This document shows, piece after piece, positions 30,007-38,876 of a DNA stretch of 64,000 nt (positions are counted from its first letter, which is position 1; each line of letters begins with the position of its first letter). The translations under genes and the position numbers were made by a program. The notes beneath the pieces are model-generated. The model was not told the origin of the DNA. It searched no databases and saw only the letters and a list, made by a program, of their open reading frames with translations. Origin of the DNA: Isotricha intestinalis (lineage: Eukaryota; Ciliophora; Litostomatea; Vestibuliferida; Isotrichidae); contig JAJJLU010003470.1 of NCBI GenBank assembly GCA_023807065.1, positions 26,465 through 90,464 of the forward strand, written 5' to 3'.

Positions 30007-33000
30007 ATGTTAGATTATAGTAATAAAAAAATTCAATTTCTTCATACTGGAATAGTAGTAAAAATAAATAGTTGTTTATATAATAGTGGAAGTTCACAAA
30101 TTTATTTATGTACAGATTTATCAAATTTAAATAATGAACCTCAAAAATATTCTTTAAAAATAGTTCAAACAAACATAAATGATAAACAAGCAAATAAAAG
30201 TGTATGTTTAGAAATAAATATATTATTATCTTTAAAAAAAGAAACTAATATAATTCACATAAAAGATTATTATAACCAAACAAAAAATGAAATAACAACA
30301 TATTTTATTTTAATGGAATTTGGACCAAATGGAACTCTAGGAGATTTAATAAGGAAAAACTCAAATGAAAAAAATATATTAAGCACAAATGTAATATATG
30401 CTTTTATATATCAATTATCAAAAGGTTTAAAAGCATTACATAATAATAATTATTATCATAGAGATTTATGTCCTGAAAATATTGTTTTAACATCAAAGAA
30501 TAATTTAAGAATATTAGATTTTGGTTCTGCTTCAAATAAAAAATTTGAAGTTATAAATCATAATGTAAGAGCAAATATTATTTTAGATATATCTAAAAAT
30601 ACTTATCAATCATATAGAGCTCCTGAAGAAATATTATTATATAATGGTTTTCCTTTAAATGAAAAAGTTGATATTTATTCTTTGGGTTTAATATTATTTT
30701 CTTTAATGTTTTCTTGCCCTTTAATTAATCCTTTTGATATTCAATTTCCTTTTGCTAATAAAAAAGTGAGAGAACAAATATTTAATGATATTAAAAATTG
30801 GAGTAATCCCTATTTTTTTAAATTATTAAAAGACATGTTAAATGTTAATCCATCTGAAAGACCTTCTGCTCAAGATATATTAAAATTTTTAGATAATCAT
30901 AAAGATTATATTTTAAAATATACTGATAATAATTATATTCATGAAAAAATTAGCTTTGCTAATAATATTTCTACTTTAATTTATCAATATATGAAAAGTG
31001 ATTTAAATAATAATATTATTAATATAAGATATTTAACTTCGAGATTACTTTTAAATAAAGTTGATTTTTATCCTGATATTAAATATATTAATTTATTAAT
31101 TTCAAAAACTTTTAAAAACAACAAAAAAATTTGTAAATTTTATCAATGTGTTGCTGGAAATTCTCCTTTTTATTATTCATTATGTGGAATTAAAGCAATT
31201 TATCTATTACATTCTTATATATTTAATTATGGAAAATATTCAAATAATTGTGAATCAAATATTGAAGTTATTAATCCTTCCTTATTCAATTTAGATGAAT
31301 TATTAGTTTTAATTTCTGATATTTATAATTATAGAATTAATAATCAAGTTTATGATAAAAATGAAAATATTAAAAATGGACAAATTACTAAATTTATTGT
31401 TTCATATTGTGAATTATTAAAAGCAAAAATTGGATATTTAAGAAAATTTACTAATATAATAGGAAATGATAATTCAGTTATAACTACAGATTATAATAAA
31501 TTATTAGAAAAAAATTTTATAGAAGATACAATGTGCCTTTTTATTCAAACTTTCCAAGTAATTTTATATATTCCCTTTAATTCAAATTTAATTATTAAAA
31601 CTCTTGATAGAATTGCTAGTGCTTTAAATGAGGAATTAGTTAGTTTTTTCAGTTTATTATATTATATAAATTTGGTATTAAAAAATATTAATAATGAAGA
31701 AACAAATTCTTTAAGGGAATTTTGTAAAATATCATTAAAAGCAAATGATTATATTATTAAATTAAAAAAATATAGAAATGATATTGTTTCAGAATTAGAA
31801 ACTTATTTTTTTGGAAATGAAAATCAATTGAGTGATGCTTTATCTTTTTTACAATCTAGTTTTCCTAATCAAAATAATATTAATTTAAAGAAATTATTTT
31901 CTGTTGTTAATAAAAATTTATTTGGTATTAAACTAAAAATGAAAAATAGTTTTGCTTTAAACGATGATAATAATGGTTATAATAGTAATAAAAGTGTTTC
32001 TTCTATTCAGTTTGATAGTAATAACATTAATTTTAATCAAAATTTTATTTTTCAAGAAAATAATGAAGAAAATTTACTTTATATGAATACAAATTTTTTA
32101 GAAAATTCAGGGAACGAAAACAAGAATAATTCAATGAGTAATAATAATTATCAAAATAATAATAATAATAATTTCATTCAATATAATGAAGATATTTTTA
32201 CAAGTGTAAATTCAAATTTAAACAATTCAAGTGGTAGCTCTTCAAACGGAAGTTTTAATAATATGATGAAATGTGCTATGGGAACATATTATAATAATAA
32301 TAGTCAATATTCTGATATTCATAATAATTCAAATACTAGACAAACTTCACAAATTAATTTTTCAAATATTAATAATACATATAATAATCAAAGTAATAAT
32401 AATAATAACTTCACAATGAATCAATCTCAATGTAACAATAACAATTTTCAAAATAATAATTTAAATGATAATCAAACAATGAATAATACAAATTATAATG
32501 AAAATATTCCAAATATGTCTCATTTTTATAATATTTGCCATCAAAATTCATCATCATCAAATATTGAATACCAAAACAATCAATATAACATTCAAAATGA
32601 TAATTCGAATAAAAATCAAATAAAAAACCATCAATCAATAAATTTATTAAATATATTTCACAATTACACAAATTGCCAAATTCCAAATAATAATAATAAT
32701 AATAATAATATAAAAAAAATATCAAATAATAAAGAAAAAGAAGAATATTATTCAACAAGAGCAAATGATTTTTTAGATAAGCAACTTTCGCTTCCAAATT
32801 TACATTTCATTCTCCCATCTTCCTCAATAAAATTAATACGTTCAATAGGTTTCGGAGGATCATCAGAAGTATTTTTAGGTGATTTTCGAGGCACAGAAGT
32901 AGCAGTAAAGAAATTAAGAACAATAAAATTAAAAGAGGAAAATTTAAAAGAATTTAAAAGAGAAGTTTCCTCATTAAGTATTATTAGACATCCAAATTTA

Positions 33001-33651
33001 GTATTATTTATGGGAGCAATAGCAGAAGAAAATAATATTTGTATTGTTACTGAATATTGTGATGGAGGAACATTATTTAATTTACTTCATCAAAGGAAAG
33101 AAATAAATATTTCATGGAATCTTAGAATAAGAATTTTATTAGAAATTTCAACAGGAATGAATTTTTTACATACCAATAATCCAAGAATAATTCATAGAGA
33201 TTTAAAATCATTAAATATCTTATTAACAAATAAAATATCAAATTCAAATGATTTAACAAGCATAAAAATATCAGATTTTGGATTAAGTAAAATATTAAAT
33301 AAATTTGATAAAAAAGAAATAATGACTGGCAATTGTGGAACTTGTCATTGGATGGCTCCTGAAGTAATAAAAAATTTAAATTATAATATTAAAGCTGATG
33401 TATATTCTTTTGGAATTATTATTTGGGAAATTTGTGTTAGAGAAACTCCTTATAAAGATTTAAATCAACAACAAATTAGTTATTTTGTGACTGTTAAAAA
33501 AGGAAGACCTGATCTTAATTTATTACCTAAAGATTGTCCTAAAGGAATGAAAGATTTAATGATTCAATGTTGGAGTGATTCAGAAAATGAAAGACCAAGT
33601 TTTTTTGAAGTTATTGGGAAATTAAAAGAAATTCAAAATGGTTTGAAATAA
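30007..33651 (+). CDS. Dual-kinase fusion: NAK-like kinase, ANTH-like helices, Raf-like (TKL) kinase
   Basis: This is a 1214-residue protein. Residues about 13-295 are a protein kinase fold of the NAK (AAK1/GAK) type. It has K51, catalytic loop HRDLCPEN (151-158), DFGSAS (171-176) and RAPEE (204-208). The catalytic-loop Lys is replaced by Cys155 and the Gly loop is degenerate, so activity may be weak or lost. Residues about 315-600 are helical and resemble an ANTH/ENTH phosphoinositide-clathrin adaptor domain (inference). Residues about 650-905 are Asn-rich. Residues 943-1210 are a TKL/Raf-like kinase with every core motif: GFGGSSEV (948-955), K968, E986, HRDLKSLN (1063-1070), DFGLSK (1090-1095) and GTCHWMAPEV (1111-1120). 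The layout suggests endocytic or membrane signalling with the C-terminal kinase as the active one. Confidence 0.9.
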   Translation: MLDYSNKKIQFLHTGIVVKINSCLYNSGSSQIYLCTDLSNLNNEPQKYSLKIVQTNINDKQANKSVCLEINILLSLKKETNIIHIKDYYNQTKNEITTYFILMEFGPNGTLGDLIRKNSNEKNILSTNVIYAFIYQLSKGLKALHNNNYYHRDLCPENIVLTSKNNLRILDFGSASNKKFEVINHNVRANIILDISKNTYQSYRAPEEILLYNGFPLNEKVDIYSLGLILFSLMFSCPLINPFDIQFPFANKKVREQIFNDIKNWSNPYFFKLLKDMLNVNPSERPSAQDILKFLDNHKDYILKYTDNNYIHEKISFANNISTLIYQYMKSDLNNNIINIRYLTSRLLLNKVDFYPDIKYINLLISKTFKNNKKICKFYQCVAGNSPFYYSLCGIKAIYLLHSYIFNYGKYSNNCESNIEVINPSLFNLDELLVLISDIYNYRINNQVYDKNENIKNGQITKFIVSYCELLKAKIGYLRKFTNIIGNDNSVITTDYNKLLEKNFIEDTMCLFIQTFQVILYIPFNSNLIIKTLDRIASALNEELVSFFSLLYYINLVLKNINNEETNSLREFCKISLKANDYIIKLKKYRNDIVSELETYFFGNENQLSDALSFLQSSFPNQNNINLKKLFSVVNKNLFGIKLKMKNSFALNDDNNGYNSNKSVSSIQFDSNNINFNQNFIFQENNEENLLYMNTNFLENSGNENKNNSMSNNNYQNNNNNNFIQYNEDIFTSVNSNLNNSSGSSSNGSFNNMMKCAMGTYYNNNSQYSDIHNNSNTRQTSQINFSNINNTYNNQSNNNNNFTMNQSQCNNNNFQNNNLNDNQTMNNTNYNENIPNMSHFYNICHQNSSSSNIEYQNNQYNIQNDNSNKNQIKNHQSINLLNIFHNYTNCQIPNNNNNNNNIKKISNNKEKEEYYSTRANDFLDKQLSLPNLHFILPSSSIKLIRSIGFGGSSEVFLGDFRGTEVAVKKLRTIKLKEENLKEFKREVSSLSIIRHPNLVLFMGAIAEENNICIVTEYCDGGTLFNLLHQRKEINISWNLRIRILLEISTGMNFLHTNNPRIIHRDLKSLNILLTNKISNSNDLTSIKISDFGLSKILNKFDKKEIMTGNCGTCHWMAPEVIKNLNYNIKADVYSFGIIIWEICVRETPYKDLNQQQISYFVTVKKGRPDLNLLPKDCPKGMKDLMIQCWSDSENERPSFFEVIGKLKEIQNGLK

Positions 33652-33769
33652 TTTTTTTTATTTTCTTGTTTTAATTTTTTTATTATTATTATATTATAAT
33701 TAGTTCTTTTATTTATACATTAAAATATAAATTTGTATTAAATTTAATTTATTCTTATATTTTTTATAT

Positions 33770-34642
33770 ATGAAACTTTATTTTATTTTTCTATTTTTAT
33801 TATTTGAATTTATTTATTCAACATATCCAATTGCAATATTTCATGGAATAGGAGATGGATGTGATTGGAAGAACACAACATTATTAACAAATTTATTAAA
33901 GGAAGATTTAAAAACTCATGTAGAATGTATAGAAATAGGAAATGGATTTTGGACATCAATAATAGAAAATTTTGAAGAACAAGCAAAAATAGGATGTGAG
34001 AATTTAAAGAAGAATCCTCATTTTCAAGATAAATTTAATATATTAGGAATATCACAAGGAACATTATTAGGAAGATATATAATAGAAAAATGTGATATAA
34101 AAGGAGAAGTAATAAATTATTTATCTTTTGATGGTCCTCAACAAGGAATTGGTCAATTACCAAAATTATATTGTGGACAATTATGTGATTATTTAAATAA
34201 TATTACTGTTAATTTAATTTATAATGATTTTATTATTCAACATATGGGTCCAAGTTCTTATTATAAATTTAAATGGGACCAAAAATTGTATTTAAGTAAA
34301 AATTTATTCCTTAAAGATTTAAATAATGAAGGCTCTGTTAAAAATGAAAGTTATTATAATAGAATGATTAAATTAAATAAAGTTATGCTTATTAAAGGAA
34401 AAAAAGATACTGTTATTACTCCAAGAGAAAGTTCTTGGTTTGAATTTTATGATTTTGAAGGAAGAAATATTGTTAAATTGGAAAATAGTGATTTTTATAT
34501 TAATGATTATATTGGAATTAGGAAATTAAATGAAGAAGGAAAAATTTATTTTGTGGAATTTGAAAATGAACATGTTTTATTTACTATGGAAGAATATCAT
34601 ACTTATATCAAAACATTCTTTTTAGAAGATGGTGATAATTAA
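33770..34642 (+). CDS. PPT1: Palmitoyl-protein thioesterase (PPT1-like), secreted/lysosomal
   Basis: This is a 290-residue alpha/beta hydrolase that removes palmitate from Cys of lipidated proteins. Residues 1-17 form a hydrophobic signal peptide. Mature sequence starts near YPIAIFHGIGDGC, the family's first strand and oxyanion region. The nucleophile elbow is GISQG with S95. Catalytic Asp is D213 (GKKDTVITP) and His is H268 (ENEHVLF), in the same order and spacing as the PPT1 triad. Cys135 and Cys139 and a few N-x-T/S sequons (for example at 35 and 192) fit a secretory pathway protein. Length is close to human PPT1 (306). It converges with the DHHC palmitoyltransferase gene, stops 76 bp apart. 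Confidence 0.95.
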   Translation: MKLYFIFLFLLFEFIYSTYPIAIFHGIGDGCDWKNTTLLTNLLKEDLKTHVECIEIGNGFWTSIIENFEEQAKIGCENLKKNPHFQDKFNILGISQGTLLGRYIIEKCDIKGEVINYLSFDGPQQGIGQLPKLYCGQLCDYLNNITVNLIYNDFIIQHMGPSSYYKFKWDQKLYLSKNLFLKDLNNEGSVKNESYYNRMIKLNKVMLIKGKKDTVITPRESSWFEFYDFEGRNIVKLENSDFYINDYIGIRKLNEEGKIYFVEFENEHVLFTMEEYHTYIKTFFLEDGDN

Positions 34643-34718
34643 ATTTATTAATTTTATTTAGATTAATTATTTTATTTTAATTGTTTTTATTCTTCAAAAA
34701 CATTGATTGTTTATTTTT

Positions 34719-35693
34719 TTAATCATTTTTTGATATTGAGTATTTCACTTTTCTTTTCAATATTGGATAAAAACCTCCTTTTGTAAAAGGTAAAAACCAA
34801 TTTATAGAAAATTCTTCTCCAAAAATTTCACATAAAGTTTCATATTTAGATCTTATTTCAATCATACAATTATTATGATAATCATATACAATAGATTTTT
34901 CTTTTATAGTTTCATATTGATCAAGAATGAAATTATATGCCAATATAATATAAATAACATTTAAACAAATATGGAAAAAAACTTGAAGAAAGAATTTAAA
35001 TCCAAATTCAAAAATATCAGTAAATCTAATAAAAATAAAATAAAAGAAAGAAATAAATAAACTTAAAATAGAAAAAATAAATAAATATAAAATAAACAAA
35101 AGAAAAAATTTTTGATTAAATTGTCCAATACAATTATTAAACCAACCACAATGATGATCTCTATTATAGACACATTTATGACATTCATTACAATGATAAA
35201 CCCCTTTAACTTTAATAGAATAACATTTATTACATAAATAAACATTAAAACCTAATTCTTCTTTATTTTCTTTACATTGATTAAATAAATTTTCCTGATA
35301 TTTACTTTTATTAAATTTATATGTTTCTTCTATTTCATTATCAGATGAATCATCTTCATAATCATTATTATTATTTATTTTATTATTTTCATTTTTATGT
35401 TCATTATTATATATTATTGAACGTTCTCTTGCAATTTTTCTTGATATTTTATATAAGATTAACATTGTTTCATTTGTTTTTTCTGTTATAAAACCTGGTT
35501 GAGTAAAATAAACTTGGAATGATGAAATTAAACAATTTATAAAAAAAAATAAGAAAGTATAATGAAAATATTTATAATATGTTTTTGATAATTCTGGTAA
35601 ATTATATAATGTATAATTACAATACCATGTGAAAAAAAAACTTATTAATCCTATTAAAGGTCTTATTCTTTCAAGATAATAACAAAAATTCAT
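34719..35693 (-). CDS. DHHC-type protein S-acyltransferase (palmitoyltransferase)
   Basis: This 324-residue membrane enzyme attaches palmitate to Cys of cytoplasmic proteins. The Cys-rich domain (about 151-195) contains C-x2-C, H-C-x2-C, the active DHHC at D179-C182 and NNCIGQFNQKFF. A Gly follows where DHHC-P is more common. Four hydrophobic segments are visible: about 12-32, 43-62, 196-222 and 234-257. The cytosolic loop (70-150) between TM2 and the Cys-rich domain is acidic and Asn-rich. No ankyrin repeats are present, so it is a short ZDHHC type. Its location beside a depalmitoylase and a protein with an acylatable N-terminus is notable. Confidence 0.93.
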   Translation of the reverse strand: MNFCYYLERIRPLIGLISFFFTWYCNYTLYNLPELSKTYYKYFHYTFLFFFINCLISSFQVYFTQPGFITEKTNETMLILYKISRKIARERSIIYNNEHKNENNKINNNNDYEDDSSDNEIEETYKFNKSKYQENLFNQCKENKEELGFNVYLCNKCYSIKVKGVYHCNECHKCVYNRDHHCGWFNNCIGQFNQKFFLLFILYLFIFSILSLFISFFYFIFIRFTDIFEFGFKFFLQVFFHICLNVIYIILAYNFILDQYETIKEKSIVYDYHNNCMIEIRSKYETLCEIFGEEFSINWFLPFTKGGFYPILKRKVKYSISKND

Positions 35694-35811
35694 TTTTTTA
35701 AATTTTACAAATTAAAATAATTAAAAAAACAAAAAAATAATTTTTTATAATCTTAAAATAGAACCAAATAAAAATTGATATATATTAAATCTAATTAAAA
35801 TATAGGTTTAT

Positions 35812-36711
35812 TTATTTGGAAAAAGAAAAATAAGCCAAAAAAGTTTTTCCAAAAAATTTATTATCAACTCCAATATATTTAAATTCAGGATTTAAAATAG
35901 CATTTCTTTTTTTTCCAGAAATTTTTCCATTATCATCAACAACCATTAATAAAGCAGAAATAAAAGGATCTTTAACTAAATCTTTAAAATAACAATCAAT
36001 ATTATTTTTTCTTTTAATTTCTTCAGCTTGTAATTTTAAAAAAGAAGAATCTTTCATTTGAGATTTTGTTTCAGGTAATTTTAAAACAATATTTTCATTA
36101 AATTCTAAAGGAGAAATTGGCTTTAAATTTTTTAATATATTTGAGGCTTCAGTAAAAGCAATTTCTCCTTTTGTTAAAGCAACTTTTACTTTTTTTTTAA
36201 ATATTATTTTTTCTTTTTCTATTTCATTTCCTGTATTTTTATCTTTAATTATTGTTTTTTCTATTTTTATATATTTTTTAGCATCTTCAATATTTTCTGC
36301 AAATGAATTTGGATTTGAACGAATATAATTTATTAATTCTACTATTTTTAAATTATAATTTATTGGATTATAATTCTCATTATTTATCGAATTTTCTAAA
36401 ACAGAATTATTTTTTATTTGACTTATCATTGAATTTTCTTTGGATGAATTTTTTATTTTTTTTAATTTATTTTCTAGATCTGAATCTGCTTTATTTATTT
36501 TTATATTTAGGTCATTTGGACTTATTAATTCATTTTGAGATTTTTTTAAATTAGAATAATTTGAATATAAATCTTCTTTTTCTTTATTTATATTTAAATT
36601 CATTTTTGGAGTATTTATTTGAGTTAAATCTTGTTTTATTGAATCTTTATTATTTAATAATTCATAATTTTTATCTTGTTCTAATTGAGTTTTATTACAA
36701 TCACATCCCAT
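35812..36711 (-). CDS. CAP/SCP-superfamily protein with a dual-acylation N-terminus
   Basis: This is a 299-residue protein. It begins M-G-C-D-C, so Gly2 is positioned for N-myristoylation and Cys3/Cys5 for palmitoylation. No signal peptide is present, which predicts a cytoplasmic, membrane-tethered protein. Residues 6-115 are a disordered Lys/Asn/Ser linker. Residues about 118-299 match a CAP (SCP/PR-1) domain: helix LKIVELINYIRSNPNSFAENI near 121-141, a central region with LTKGEIAFTEA, and a C-terminal beta strand with KRNAILNPEFKYIGVD, as in CAP domains with non-canonical His. The metal-binding His pair of secreted CAP proteins is not evident, so an enzymatic role is unsupported. It diverges from the helix-turn-helix gene with only 46 bp. 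Confidence 0.78.
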   Translation of the reverse strand: MGCDCNKTQLEQDKNYELLNNKDSIKQDLTQINTPKMNLNINKEKEDLYSNYSNLKKSQNELISPNDLNIKINKADSDLENKLKKIKNSSKENSMISQIKNNSVLENSINNENYNPINYNLKIVELINYIRSNPNSFAENIEDAKKYIKIEKTIIKDKNTGNEIEKEKIIFKKKVKVALTKGEIAFTEASNILKNLKPISPLEFNENIVLKLPETKSQMKDSSFLKLQAEEIKRKNNIDCYFKDLVKDPFISALLMVVDDNGKISGKKRNAILNPEFKYIGVDNKFFGKTFLAYFSFSK

Positions 36712-36757
36712 TTTCTATTGTTTAAATTTTAATTTTAATTTAATTTTTTATTTTTTA
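36712..36757. promoter_or_regulatory. 46-bp shared divergent 5' region
   Basis: This is the tightest divergent spacer in the window, between the CAP gene start (minus) and ATG 36758 (plus). It is nearly all A and T with short attttaatt-type elements. Core promoter signals for both genes must be within it or inside the coding regions. Confidence 0.5.
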
Positions 36758-37450
36758 ATGATAAGTAATGAATATAAAGTAATTGTTAATTTAACTATCG
36801 TTTATTCTTATTCTCATAATATTGGAAATTTTAATATAGAAACTAATTTGATAAATGGGAAAAATATTAGTTTAAATGATTTAATAAATGAATTAATTAA
36901 TAAAATAGATTTTCAAAGGAAAATAATAAGTTATTATGATAAAGATTTAAAATTATTTATTTATTGTGGGAAATTTCCTTTAGAAAAAGAATTTTTATTT
37001 GAATACAAAAAAGATGAAATAGTTCAAATTAAATTAAGACAAATAACTAATAAAATATTTTCAATAAAATCAGAATTATTAGAAGATGAAAATGAAACAG
37101 ATGATAATAATACTAATAATATATTTATTAGTTCAAAAAGTAAAAGAGCAAAAGAAAGAAAAATAGGAGAAATCATTAAAAAAGTTTATATGTGGAGAAA
37201 ATTATATATAGGTTATATAAATGAAAACGGAAAATTAATTAAATTATCTTTAGAAGATTCTGCGGATAAAATTGGAATAAGTAAAAAAAGTTTAGATGAT
37301 TATTTAATTCAATTAAGAATAGGAAAAATGTTTGGTTTTAATTTTAATGAACATAAAAATGATAAAGTAGGAATTTTAAGAGCTTTTGTAAAGAAAAAAA
37401 AACCATTAATGGAAAATTCAAAATATGATTCTTTTGATAATCAATTTTAA
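36758..37450 (+). CDS. Putative helix-turn-helix protein
   Basis: This is a 230-residue protein. Residues 1-105 form a beta-rich block with the alternating hydrophobic pattern of a small ubiquitin-like or CIDE/PB1-type fold (tentative). An acidic loop (108-122) follows. Residues 128-212 are a strongly conserved-looking basic block. It has K-E-R-K-I-G-E-I-I-K-K-V-Y-M-W-R-K-L-Y, then L-S-L-E-D-S-A-D-K-I-G-I-S-K-K-S-L-D-D-Y-L-I-Q-L-R at 162-187, which fits a helix-turn-helix with G-I-S as the turn, and K-M-F-G-F-N-F-N-E-H-K-N-D-K-V-G. A nucleic-acid-binding regulator is my best inference; no known family is claimed. Confidence 0.72.
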   Translation: MISNEYKVIVNLTIVYSYSHNIGNFNIETNLINGKNISLNDLINELINKIDFQRKIISYYDKDLKLFIYCGKFPLEKEFLFEYKKDEIVQIKLRQITNKIFSIKSELLEDENETDDNNTNNIFISSKSKRAKERKIGEIIKKVYMWRKLYIGYINENGKLIKLSLEDSADKIGISKKSLDDYLIQLRIGKMFGFNFNEHKNDKVGILRAFVKKKKPLMENSKYDSFDNQF

Positions 37451-37858
37451 AAAAATTATTAAATAAATAAGTTATTACGATTAATATAAATACTAACTAT
37501 ATTAAAATATTATAAATAATAACATAAAAAAGAAAAGAAGAATTATAATGACAAACAAATACGAAACAGAAATAATGATATTTGAATTAGACAATATATT
37601 AAAATATTAACAAAAAAAGAAGAATGTAAAATATAAAATACACATTTTTAAACAAATTATATTTCAATATATTTTTATTATTTCATTATAAAGTTAAACT
37701 TTTGAAATTAAGTCTCAAAAAATTTTCATATCATCATTAAATTATTATTCTCGAGAACTACTAATATTTTCTTTAATATTATAAATATATTATATATTAA
37801 AAAAAAATTAAAACTAAAAAACCCTGCGAAAATAAATAAAATAAAAATTAAATATTTT
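37451..37858. other. AT-rich spacer, nothing recognised
   Basis: This 408-bp convergent interval lies between the helix-turn-helix gene and the glutathione S-transferase. It holds A/T runs, a 20-codon open frame at 37548-37610 and a short ctcgag near 37752. I see no tRNA or structured RNA. Confidence 0.4.
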
Positions 37859-38491
37859 TTACAAAGGCATATTTTTATCAAAAACACTAGTATGATATTC
37901 TTTTAATTCTCCTTCCTTAAGTCTTTCTATAAGTAAAGCAAGATTAGGAGCATGATCCTTGATAATGCAAGTACCAATAGCATGGCAAAACAAAGGTAAA
38001 GCACTAGCAACATAAATATCAGCACCAGAAAAATGATCACCTAAGAAATATTTTCCTTTTCCTAAAGCAACATATCTTGCTTCATATTTAGTTAAATAAA
38101 ATTTATATTTTTCAACAAATGCTTTCTTTAATTTTTCTCTTTCTTTCTTATATGAGCAAAAAATAAATTCTGCTAATGGAGTAAATAAATCTTCATCAAA
38201 TGAACATAATAAAGAATCAATTTGATATTGTTCATCAACATCTTTACCATATAAATTAAATGTTTTTAATAAATATAAACTTATTGCTAATGATTGAGCT
38301 AATGTTTTATTTCCATCTATTTCTAATATTGGCATTTGCTCAAATTCACATAATCCACTTTTTTTTAGTTTTGGCCAATTTTCTTGTTTTACTTTTACAT
38401 TAGTCCATTTTGCTTTAGCTGCTGATAATATTGCTCTTGGAATTGTTGCTCTACCGTTTGCTGCAAAATAATATAATTTATAAGTACTCAT
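37859..38491 (-). CDS. Glutathione S-transferase, sigma-like
   Basis: This is a 210-residue cytosolic GST. It conjugates glutathione to electrophiles or acts in prostaglandin-type isomerisation in the sigma class. The N-terminal thioredoxin fold begins KLYYFAANGRA, with Tyr8 in the catalytic position of sigma GSTs. The cis-Pro loop is Q-M-P-I-L-E-I-D-G, and the glutathione-binding Q-S motif is at 67-68 (TLAQSLAI). The C-terminal helical domain carries KYFLGDHFSGADIYVASAL, the conserved hydrophobic core of GST domain 2. Its coding sequence is slightly less A+T-biased than that of the surrounding long proteins. A divergent paralogue lies truncated at the right edge of the window (63651-64000). 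Confidence 0.92.
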   Translation of the reverse strand: MSTYKLYYFAANGRATIPRAILSAAKAKWTNVKVKQENWPKLKKSGLCEFEQMPILEIDGNKTLAQSLAISLYLLKTFNLYGKDVDEQYQIDSLLCSFDEDLFTPLAEFIFCSYKKEREKLKKAFVEKYKFYLTKYEARYVALGKGKYFLGDHFSGADIYVASALPLFCHAIGTCIIKDHAPNLALLIERLKEGELKEYHTSVFDKNMPL

Positions 38492-38876
38492 TTTAATTGA
38501 AAATAATTTTTTTTTTTTTTATATATTTTTTTACTCTAGATTTATTACTGTTTTTTTTTTATATTTTTGATAGTTTTTAAATCAATTTTTAATGGTTTAA
38601 ATTCCTTTTAAGGAAAGATTTGATTTTTGTTTTGGATTTTTAATTGACATTTTTATGGAATATTTTAAAATTGTTTGAAAAATAATAAAATGTGATGTTC
38701 GAGAAGGCTATGATTATTGTTTTTTACAATAATTTTGTAATATATAAATTTAAATTAATTATTTTTAATTATTATCTGATATAGATTTTTATTACAATTA
38801 TAATTAAATAATTTAAAATATTGAATTAATTTAATTAATATAAATTTTAAATTAAAAAAATAATCATATAAAATTA
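38492..38876. other. AT-rich spacer, nothing recognised
   Basis: This 385-bp interval lies upstream of the glutathione S-transferase and downstream of the LicD-like gene. It contains T-runs, a short tccttttaagga inverted repeat near 38602-38613 and otherwise featureless sequence. It probably holds the GST promoter. Confidence 0.4.

Noticed and set aside
37548..37610. Twenty-codon open frame in the spacer beside the glutathione S-transferase
   Set aside because: Too short, no similarity recognised, and expected by chance; no upstream or downstream exon could be paired with it.
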